Source of the DNA: Sabellastarte sp. h YS-2021
Taxonomy: Eukaryota; Annelida; Polychaeta; Sabellida; Sabellidae
NCBI GenBank assembly: GCA_964017235.1
Contig: OZ024938.1
Span: forward strand, 58,953,816 to 59,017,815
Direction of reading: 5' to 3'
DNA: 64,000 nt
The notes under the pieces are model-generated. The model saw nothing but the letters and a program-made list of their open reading frames with translations. It searched no databases and was not told the DNA's origin. This document shows, in pieces, positions 55,836-64,000 of the stretch (positions are counted from its first letter, which is position 1; every line of letters starts with the position of its first letter). Both the position numbers and the translations under genes were made by a program.

Positions 55836-57079
55836 TTATGCTGATAACTACAGTTACATTTACAAGCCAGTTTGTGAGAGGCTTAAGATTAATTGATAAG
55901 ACTGACCTAGGGTCACCTTAACTTAAGCACAGGTTTGAGGTTTAGCTTAAATTAATGTTAGATGATAATCTTAGATTCCGATTAAAAAGAAATTATTTGA
56001 TCAGGTAATACCATGAACAATTTGACATTAGTAATTATTCTGTCACACACACACACACACTAAATATTTTACTAAGCAGCTTTGTTTACTTCATTTGTAT
56101 GAAATACTGGAATGTGAATATATATACAACCAAAATTTAAGGGTTGACAGGAAATTAATTGTGCAACGAATTGTGATATACTTTTGTTTTGACAATGTCA
56201 GAACACCAGATATGCAGCTTTGGGACTAATCTTTATATTTCATGTAAGTGGAGTAAGATTCTTGCAGAATTTGAGTTTTTTCTCACTGTAACAAATATTT
56301 TACATTATAATGCTTGCATTGTTGATGAATTAATTAGTGAATTGGATTCTAGTTAAGACATTAGCCAAGAATTAAGTTGTATTAAGCATATTACTGAGTA
56401 CTATTGCAAAAATTCACATACACCTAAGTGGCTTGTACAACATAGTCTGAGATTTTTATGTAAAGTAACTCATGTTATTACACAGTAAGCCACAACATTA
56501 ATCGTTTTATTGTATGCAAATACAAACAGATGTTGATAGATAATTGAATAATTCCAAAGGTGAAGGACGATGGTATTGTAGCCAAATCCATTTGTTTTTC
56601 TCTAGGGGTAGGGGAGAGAAGTATATTCTGTCTGTTTACCTGTCTGTCCTTACATGTAATTCAAAATTTATACATCAGGTCTAGGTCATACTTTTACACA
56701 AGGTAGGGTCTAACTGTGGCTATGTCCTCTGCCAAGATGGCCTGAATCCGGATCTGGATAACAACGGCATGATTTTATGTGTTCTTTTCAGTACTTGATG
56801 TGGGCTGGTGTTTGTGTGTTTTCAGACACTGCATGTTTGGTTGTTTCATTTGCAGGTAAATTACAACGACGAAAATGTAAGGACAATGACACAGTAAACC
56901 ATAAAATTAATCTTCCATTGTGCAAAAAGATATACATTATTTAACGTCATATTTAACTCTTTATTTTGTTTCTATATTTGCAGATAAAATATACAGTGAC
57001 TAATACAATGAGAAGTGTGGCTGTCTCAAATTAAGCTAGTTCCTCACTGATTTGATGTACACAACCAACACACTTAGGC
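55836..57079. other. gene-free stretch upstream of the GPCR
   Basis: Contains a (CA)n run at about 56043-56063 and a dispersed repeat piece at 56590-56780 related to 20040-20215. TTCTATATTTGCAG ending at 56983 is a plausible splice acceptor, so 56984-57079 may be the 5' untranslated start of the GPCR coding exon. No other exon recognised. Confidence 0.5.
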
Positions 57080-58381
57080 ATGGCATCTGGTAATCCTGGC
57101 CACACGCTTGTCAATGTTTCAGCTGCTCTGATACATGCCAACTTATCAGACTGTACAGAACAGAAAAACTGGATAAGCCTTGAGGAGTTTAAGAGAATCT
57201 GTAACAATGAATCCTCAGGTAACAGTGACTCATATACTCCTGTGAAATTCTCTGGATATTTCATGCAACCGCATCAAATCCTCGCTTTGTTCCTGTCTGC
57301 GATTGCTATTGCACTGAACATCCTGTCTCTGTTGGCAATTGCACAGATACGTAATCGGATGAGTACCCACTTAAGACTCATCATCAGCCTGTGTCTCTCA
57401 GATCTTCTTATAGCTGTCAGCTTATGTCTTCATGTCCTCAACGCTGAACTCAATCCATACACTGGGATGGGAAGCCATAGTGAAAAGCTCTGGTCCATGT
57501 GTTCTTTCATGATTCTGAAGGCTTTGAATGATACCAGTCTGATCATCTCTTTGCTGAACCTCACTATGATGGCAGTTGACCATTTTATGGCCATAAGTAG
57601 ACCATTGCACTATAATGTGCGCATGCGTAGTGGGAAAGTGGTGTGTTTTATATCTCTTATGTGGTTACTAGCAGCTGTGGGAGGCTTTTCAGACTTTTTC
57701 ACTGGCTGGAATACATATTACCGAAAACGAGGATATAATTATTGTGAAGCTGTATGGTCCAGCCTCTATAATGATGAGTTTGTGGTATTCTTTGTATACT
57801 GTACAACACTAGTTTTAATGGTTGTAATCTATGCAATCATTTATCAGAAGATACGCATACATCAAAAGCCAGGAGAAGAGTCTACTACATCAAAGGGTTT
57901 GAGGCGTACCACCACAGAGCGGAGGCGAAATAAACAAGCTTTGGTCACGACATTGCTCATAGTGGGAACGTTCTTCTTGTGCTGGACACCCATCTGTATT
58001 TACCAGATTGGTCTTATAATCCAATTGCATATCAATGTAAAGCCCTTACAGAACATGAGGGATATCTTAATCATCGTTGACAAGTACCTTTATGATCTTA
58101 TGCTTCTGAATTCCATCGCAGATCCGATCATATATGCAGTCAGGATGTATGATGTTCAAATTGGATACAGACGATTGTTTCATCTGTGTAAACCACAGTT
58201 AAAACACAACACAGATATCACCCTACTTCCTGGGACCAGAATGGGATGTGCACAGTCCCTCTCAGGGTCAAGACGGCTAAAGGCAGACAGCTGCCTAAAA
58301 TCACCAAACAAACCTAAACCGTGGAATGCAGATAGCAATAAATCAAAACTGATTCAGTCTGATGACACTTCACAGGTGTAA
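57080..58381 (+). CDS. class A (rhodopsin-like) G-protein-coupled receptor
   Basis: 433 residues in one uninterrupted exon from ATG to TAA. Seven membrane segments are visible at about 66-90, 99-120, 141-172, 187-208, 232-256, 287-314 and 328-355. Class A marks: N80 in TM1, SLCLSDLL (D108) in TM2, C141 and C222 for the extracellular disulfide, F-x-x-CWTP (W302, P304) in TM6, and N-S-x-x-DPIIY (344-352) in TM7. The E/DRY position reads D-H-F (167-169), so the usual Arg is His. N-glycosylation sites at N12, N21 and N43; possible palmitoylation at C370; the C-terminus SQV fits a class I PDZ ligand. The pattern around TM3 (VDHFMAISRPLHY) recalls amine or melanocortin-like receptors, but the ligand is unknown. 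Expected at the plasma membrane. Confidence 0.93.
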   Translation: MASGNPGHTLVNVSAALIHANLSDCTEQKNWISLEEFKRICNNESSGNSDSYTPVKFSGYFMQPHQILALFLSAIAIALNILSLLAIAQIRNRMSTHLRLIISLCLSDLLIAVSLCLHVLNAELNPYTGMGSHSEKLWSMCSFMILKALNDTSLIISLLNLTMMAVDHFMAISRPLHYNVRMRSGKVVCFISLMWLLAAVGGFSDFFTGWNTYYRKRGYNYCEAVWSSLYNDEFVVFFVYCTTLVLMVVIYAIIYQKIRIHQKPGEESTTSKGLRRTTTERRRNKQALVTTLLIVGTFFLCWTPICIYQIGLIIQLHINVKPLQNMRDILIIVDKYLYDLMLLNSIADPIIYAVRMYDVQIGYRRLFHLCKPQLKHNTDITLLPGTRMGCAQSLSGSRRLKADSCLKSPNKPKPWNADSNKSKLIQSDDTSQV

Positions 58382-58580
58382 CAGTTGTTTGCATAACTCT
58401 GCTCACTACGCTCTATATAGCCGTGGTATCAACATTGGATAACCTGATATTTATTTGACAATTTCAGCTAGTCTTTGTGTTGTGTATTTGTTGTTATTCA
58501 GTCTTTATTTAACACAAGAAATGATCAGACATGTAATTTTTGTATTATGATTTAAGATCAACCAAGTATTCACATGAGTG

Positions 58581-58595
58581 AATAAACAAAATAAA
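58581..58595 (+). terminator. candidate polyadenylation signals for the GPCR
   Basis: AATAAA occurs at 58581-58586 and 58590-58595, 200 bp after the stop codon. Plausible but unproven. Confidence 0.4.
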
Positions 58596-58599
58596 CAGG

Positions 58600-60489
58600 G
58601 AGAAACTTCATGGTAGTGAATCTTAAACTGAAAACAGGAACGGATACAGGAAAGATTATGTCAGAGTAAGAAAAGGGATAATCAGGTTAAAATATTTGAC
58701 AAGTATCTAAATGTAAAAAAAAACAGCAATACCAAGTAGTCACATGAGTGAGTACAACAGTAGATATTAATTTACAACTTAAGGCGAGGATCCAGATTGG
58801 AACTCATGGCCTGAAGGTCATACCAGGACATGCTTTAACACATTACCTTGGATTTTCATAACCTGTCCAGGATTCTAACATGACGTGGTTGATTCAGTAA
58901 ATCTGATTGGATAAGAGCCATGCTATAATTCGTATATACATGTTGGCTGTTCCAATAAAACGCCCCTGCAAATAATAATGGATAAAATAGCCTGTTTTAC
59001 TGTCAAATTTGTAATTATTAATCACATAGTGTGTCATTTGTTTGTTTTCGCCTGTGTGGTTTATAACCTCGAACCATGGTAAAATTTCCATGACTATCAT
59101 GGTTAGTTGGGTGCTGTTCCGAAATCACTCCGATGAAAGATGGAAAATTCTTCAAATTGAAAAAACCCCTTCTGAAATGTATAGCTTATAGTATGAAGAG
59201 GTAGGATATATCATACCAATACTATCTATATAATAAGAGTGTATCTTGTCGTATTGTGTCATTATCTCTACCCAGAAGTTATGTTTTTGGCTGCATTTGT
59301 TTGTGTGTGTTGTCTGTCTCTTTGTTGGTCTGTATTCACGATTACTTCAGAAATAATAAAACAGATGATTTTTTTTATGTGAGCAGGACCTGACCAAGGA
59401 AAATGTGATTAACTTTTGGAAAAGATTTGCAACATATTGTGAATAGAAATACGGATACACATTCCCAATTCTCAAAGGTCGTGTTCTCAATATTATTTCA
59501 TCGACTTGGGTTTTTTGACCAATATTACTCTGAAAGCAAAAAAAAAAACAAACCAGGCCTTCATGAAGTTTTTAATGTGAGTAGGCCTTTGTACAAAGAA
59601 AAAGGGATTGCATTTTTAGAAAGATCCGGATCATATTCTGGATAGAAAAAATTCCCTATTTTTTTATAACGCCCTGTTGAAGGTCTGTGGTCTACAAGTA
59701 CTTTCTGGTTGTTGATGTATATAAACCTTTATGCTTTGATGCAACTTTTAGGAAAAAAATTAGAATGGATACCACACACACACACACACCAACAAAAAAC
59801 AAGATTGCATGTACTTGCCGTAAGTCTTCTTGCTGTCAAAGTGTTTGAGTAATAACTTTGTCAAAGGACAAACGTATTTAAATGAAACCATGCATTTCAG
59901 TAATTATCTCAGTTTAAATTAGCCTTTTCTTCAAATATTTATGATGTAAAATGGAGTGTACATAGTATGACCCATAGTCGTGGCTTTTAGGTTTATATAG
60001 TGGTACACCAATCTGTGTTATCAGTGGTTTTTAGCAGCAACCATGAATTAAAATTGGAAAAACAGATGGTCACGATATTGGCTGAAAAGCCATTGGAACT
60101 CACTGCTGGAAAAGGCTGCATTTGGACCATTTGAAAGTGCATATCAAAGAATATGTTTTTATTTATTGATTTTTGTAGCTCAGTGGTTTTAACGACAATG
60201 TACTTTTACCCCTGTCATGCATCTATGTTTTGTTGTCTCTTTATATTAAAAAAATAACACACAGCAAATCATGTTCAATTGCAGAATAATACCTACAAGT
60301 GAGCCAGAGAGTTTTACTGTCTTTCTACACTTCTTAAAAATAAAGCATGTTTCACTCCCCTTTTTGGCTACATGTAGTTTCAGGTCAAATTCAACAGACT
60401 GTTTAATTTATAAGTATGATTATATTATATTCAAATACAGCCTTATCTATTAAAAGTAGTACCAAAAACCCATTTTTAGTAATTACTTT
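58600..60489. other. gene-free stretch with dispersed repeat and CA run
   Basis: A reverse dispersed repeat copy lies at about 59260-59440 and a (CA)n run at about 59772-59790. No exon recognised. Confidence 0.5.
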
Positions 60490-60947
60490 CAGTCACCCCA
60501 GAGGACCCTCCACCCCCAACACCCCAGAAACACACAGGCGTTGGAAATAAAATGTTTTATTCATGAAAACAAGCTATGTTAGACACAAACATACGTAACA
60601 AAGCCCTGGACCACTAAAACTCAAATAGTTCACATACACACACCAACCTGGGGCCCAGGGCCAAATGACACGAAAGGTGTCATAATGCACCCAAGTCAAC
60701 ATAATCCTTCATAATGCACTAAATATGACCCGATAAAGTCACAGGATTTGACAGCAGAACTACATAACCGACCTCAACAGGGCCGTAACTCGCATAATGT
60801 GTAATCAAGCATTAAAAGGTCACAGGGCCCCGAAAAGGGCTAAAACAGTTACCCACTAAAATTAAATTACTCAAAACGACTAATATTACAGGTGCGTTAA
60901 TGTACCAATAAAATACTATCAGTAAAACAGTTGCAGGTCAACCTAAA

Positions 60948-61010
60948 AGTTCAATCAGAGGTCAAGTAGTGATGAAGTGGCCCCGATAGAAGAAGGTCAA
61001 GGAAAGGTCA
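60948..61010 (+). promoter_or_regulatory. two AGGTCA-type DR5 arrangements
   Basis: AGTTCA-ATCAG-AGGTCA at 60948-60964 and AGGTCA-AGGAA-AGGTCA at 60994-61010, both with 5-base spacing. They occupy the same relative place, just after the recombinase, as the DR5 in the intact Ngaro B1 repeat. Confidence 0.35.
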
Positions 61011-61041
61011 AACCAAGGATTTTAGTTTGAAAAAATTTTAT

Positions 61042-61430
61042 TTACATATTAGTATGAGCATGTAAGTGACTAGGTATAGGGTATTTAAATTTTTTAGAGT
61101 AAAACATGAAAAATTTTAAAACCACCAAGCCAAACTTGAAAGAGGAAGGGATAAGAGAGGCAAAAGTGAGAGGAATGATGGAAGGGGCTTGGGAGGCGTT
61201 CTGGAGATAGGTCCAAAGAGCAGAACTGCGCCAAAGACCATGAGCCATGATATTTTGAAGAGGGATATTGTTGTCAAAGGCAAATGTAGCCCCAGAACGC
61301 CGGAAGGAATGGAACCCATGACCTACAGTGGAAATGTTGAGAGAGGCTAGCACTGTTTTAAGGGCATCCCTAACATGGGTGTCAATAATGCCAGTGCACA
61401 ACAGCCCAGCGGGACCTACACACCATTATG
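61042..61430 (-). pseudogene. Ngaro tyrosine recombinase, C-terminal fragment
   Basis: The fragment keeps the C-terminal catalytic motifs: HSFRRSGATFAF (His-x-x-Arg), AHGLW (His and Trp) and ALWTYLQ (Tyr nucleophile). The upstream catalytic Arg and the core-binding domain are missing. It ends with FASLIP and an extra A/T-rich tail. No ATG start is present. It would not be functional alone. Confidence 0.85.
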
Positions 61431-61440
61431 ATTCCACTCA

Positions 61441-62727
61441 AGCCTTCAGCTTACAAACAGAATGATGAACTTTCAAAACTCATACATATTCCACAAAATA
61501 AACCATACTCTACACAGAACTCCATATAATTGAAGACAAACAGCCGCCCTGGGTGGAGGCAGCAGATGCTACCTGTACGTAAACCCCACAACTTTCATAA
61601 TATACACCCTGCCACATTTCTGTGAATCAATAACTTTAGAGGAAAACCACCAAAGGGCCGCCTAGTGTATTAGATTCCCTCGCTGTTAAAAAGCTTTATG
61701 TAGAATTATTAAATTTCAAATTATTACTTTGAAATGCTTTAGTTTTATAATATAATAGCACTTAAGCACCTGGTCAGCTATACCAAATAAGAGACAACAT
61801 GACAAAGTTAAAGAAAATTTGTCGGTCACATTAAAAATGTAATGTTCAATCACGTCAAATTTCAAAGGGTAAAGAGAAAATCTTATAGTATTCCAAAAAG
61901 TAAAAACAACAAAAAAAATAAATAAAATTACTTCAAAAACAGAAACTTCACAACATAATAATACCTGCATTAATAATGTGAAAAGCAGCTTTACAGCTGA
62001 TTTATGGGACTATTAAAATGGCAAAAAAAGGTTTTTGTTAGTCTTTTTTAAATTGTATCAACTGATAGGATTCCAAAAGGTAAACTAATGAAAAGGCTTT
62101 CAAAAAACATTAATAACATAATAATACCCGCATCTATAATGTGAAAAACAGTTTTACTGCGGAATGTTTGAAATGATTTGTAATATTTTATCAAAATACA
62201 TGTCACAGAATAAATGTTTTGTTTATTGATATAGGATCAACTTTTGAGATAATAGTTTTGATAAATTGCTTTCGGCAATAGAAAAGGTAACTGTATTCCA
62301 GCTTCTGCTGTTGACACTGTGGTTTGGAAGAAGCCAGAATTAACAGCTTAAAAGTATCTTCAGTTGTCAAAAGCAAATACAATGTATAATGTATTTTTGG
62401 TGGTGTTAGCAATGTCATCTTTAGTGACTTGCAGGACACAGTTAAGGGATATTCTTTCACCAACAGTGAGTACAAACTGTCAAAACAGAATATTAAATCA
62501 TATATGTTGACAGAAAGTAATTTCAGTGAGAATTAAAAGCACTTTAGGGGATGAATATGCTCAAATAACTTTTAAGTTGCTTTCATATAATACATTAGAT
62601 GAAGATAATACAGTAATTACTTCAAAGTTGTTTAACCCTAGCACATATTTGAAGAAGATAATAAAGTAATTACTTCAAAGCTGATCTGACCATTACTAAA
62701 GCAATGGTAAACCTGTTCATGTATTTT
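61441..62727. other. gene-free stretch
   Basis: An imperfect duplication (ACATAATAATACC(T/C)GCAT near 61950 and 62115) is present. No exon recognised. Confidence 0.45.
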
Positions 62728-62952
62728 ATTTATTTATTTGGGGTTTTACATCACTTTCAACACTGTACAGGTCATATCACGACAGGTAGTTTGAAGGGCA
62801 GAGGAAACCAGTACATACAGTTAGTCAGGGTAGTGTACTGTAAACTGCCAGCAATGGCAAGCAACTACCAGCTTTCCCACTAAGGGCAGAGGCCGGGAAC
62901 CGAACCCTGGCCTCAGAGGTGGGATTCGAGAGTGTTACCACTCTGGCCCCCG
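62728..62952 (-). repeat. tRNA-headed SINE copy (GGGGCCACGG-head subtype)
   Basis: The complement has the head (CGGGGGCCAGAGTGG-like), box B (GGTTCGGTTCCC), the full body and AAAGTGATGTAAAACCCCAA before (AAAT)n. Well preserved. Confidence 0.87.
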
Positions 62953-63307
62953 TCATGTGTTTTAAGCTTTAAATATTTAACATGTAGGGAAATATAATTA
63001 GGCATTTTGTCCTTTGCTAATAAAATTGATTTTGAGGATGAAAATAAAATCCTTTTTGACATATATACAGATGTTGCCATGGACCTAGTGGCAAATTGTG
63101 AAAACGTCACAGCCCCTACTGCTTTACTCGGTCAGAACAGACAAGTAAACAATTGTTGACCCCTTTTTACGATCAAAGTTTTTTCATAGTAGTTTCATTG
63201 ATAATTACTGAGAAACTATTCTGACTGCTTATCTCCACCAAAAACTCAACATCATTTGACATGACTCAGACATATAATGATATTAGATATGATCAAGTGA
63301 ATATCTG

Positions 63308-63565
63308 GTAATCAATTGAAAATCAATTTCTTTGACAAAGATGTACAAGCCTGACCAGGTGAATGTTAATTGGCTTACCAAACATATGCAGGTCTGACCA
63401 AGTGAAAACCAACTGCTTTGAAAAACATGTGTAAGTCTGACCAAATGACAATTTATTGATTCACCAAACAAATGTTGCTCTGGCCAAGTGGCAATCAATT
63501 GGTTTACCAAACAAAATTAGTTCTGACTAAGTGAAAATCACTTGCTGTACCCAACATGTATAGGT
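63308..63565. repeat. 43-bp minisatellite
   Basis: Units begin CTGACCA(A/G)(G/A)TG or a variant at 63351, 63394, 63437, 63480 and 63523: an exact 43-bp period with a diverged unit before 63351. The typical unit is CTGACCAAGTGAAAATCAAT followed by TGCTTTACCAAACATGTG. The last unit runs into the splice acceptor of the next exon. Confidence 0.85.
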
Positions 63566-63567
63566 AG

Positions 63568-63744
63568 GAGATAGCTGTGACAATGAAGGAAGTGAGCTGC
63601 CATCTGTTGACCCCTGTGCTACATGCACATGCTTAGGAGGAAGGGTCCAATGTTATTCTGTCATGTGTGATCTGAGACCAGTTTACTGTGTGGATTCTGA
63701 ACCTGTATACGGGGTCTGCTGTGTGTATTTTGAATGCCCAAATG
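63568..63744 (+). CDS. von Willebrand factor C (VWC) domain exon, partial gene
   Basis: In frame it reads GDSCDNEGSELPSVDPCATC, then TCLGGRVQCYSVMC, DLRPVYC and VYGVCCVYFECPNG, giving the VWC spacing C-x-x-C-x-C ... C ... C ... CC ... C. An AG at 63566-63567 and a GTAAGC donor at 63745 bound it. With this acceptor the exon is 177 bp and symmetric (phase 1-1), as is common for VWC exons. An alternative acceptor at 63562-63563 would add four bases. VWC domains occur in secreted or extracellular proteins such as growth-factor binders and matrix proteins. The rest of the gene is not visible, so the protein is unknown. Confidence 0.8.
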
Positions 63745-64000
63745 GTAAGCCATTTAAAAACATTGCTTTATTGCTTACAGTTAATCCACAAAATTATTTC
63801 AAACACTGGATGTAGGTTAGAAGCCAGTTAACTGTTTTAACCCTTGCACAAGCACAATGTTTTTGCCATGTGCCTCTGTTGAGGCCACCACGAATATTGT
63901 TCAATTGCCTTCAGCAACTGCACAATCTCTTATAGCTTTTATAGCCTTCCAATGGGATGAGTGATGATATTGTAATTGCATCTGTTCGTCTCTTTATCTG
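63745..64000 (+). other. intron after the VWC exon
   Basis: Begins with GTAAGC. No further exon recognised before the window ends. Confidence 0.5.

Larger units (their letters stand above)
60490..61440 (-). mobile_element. 3' fragment of a second Ngaro-type element
   Basis: It contains the last part of a tyrosine recombinase (61042-61401) and about 530 bp of following sequence rich in AGGTCA words. The protein is clearly related to, but well diverged from, the recombinase at 10602-11597, so it represents another family. Boundaries are approximate; no split repeats are seen. Truncated at the 5' side near 61440. Confidence 0.65.

Overview
The window reads as repeat-rich, A+T-rich metazoan nuclear DNA. 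The mix of elements suggests a mollusc, probably a bivalve: DIRS and Ngaro tyrosine-recombinase retrotransposons, a 2A-bearing CR1/L2-type LINE, a Ty3 LTR element, tRNA-headed and 5S-headed SINEs, and intron-type host exons. This is inferred from sequence style only. No bacterial features (operons, ribosome binding sites, CRISPR) are seen. Only two host coding features are supported. One is a rhodopsin-class GPCR with its whole coding region in one exon (57080-58381 +). The other is a single von Willebrand factor C (VWC) exon at the right edge (about 63568-63744 +).

Layout. 1-1805: SINE remnants. 1806-7360: a minus-strand DIRS1-type element with inverted terminal repeats and an internal complementary region that matches both outer ends. 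Its gag, RT/RNase H/methyltransferase and recombinase regions are broken. 7361-9342: SINE and plain DNA. 9343-16075: a minus-strand Ngaro-type element that looks intact, with split direct repeats (A1-ORFs-B1-A2-B2), full Gag, RT-RNase H and tyrosine recombinase frames, and a textbook -1 frameshift signal in the gag/pol overlap. 16076-39150: scattered SINEs, 5S-derived pieces, LINE 3' ends, MITE-like inverted repeats, a CTA microsatellite and a 155-bp tandem repeat. 39150-41410: a LINE that keeps a 2A-like motif and the RT but has lost its endonuclease. 43098-55835: two old tandem copies of a roughly 3.3-kb segment. The second copy is split by a Ty3-type LTR retrotransposon (50393-55268, target duplication TATGA), and one flank plus LTR was duplicated afterwards. 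57080-58381: the GPCR. 60490-61440: the 3' end of a second Ngaro family. 62728-64000: a SINE, a 43-bp minisatellite and the VWC exon.

How the parts work together. In the Ngaro element, Gag should package the RNA, RT-RNase H should copy it, and the recombinase should integrate a circular intermediate, for which the B1-A2-B2 block is the usual template aid. The frameshift signal would set the Gag to Gag-Pol ratio. The DIRS element keeps the ends needed for mobilisation but cannot supply its own enzymes. The GPCR and the VWC gene are unrelated host loci. All identities come from reading the sequence; no database search was run.
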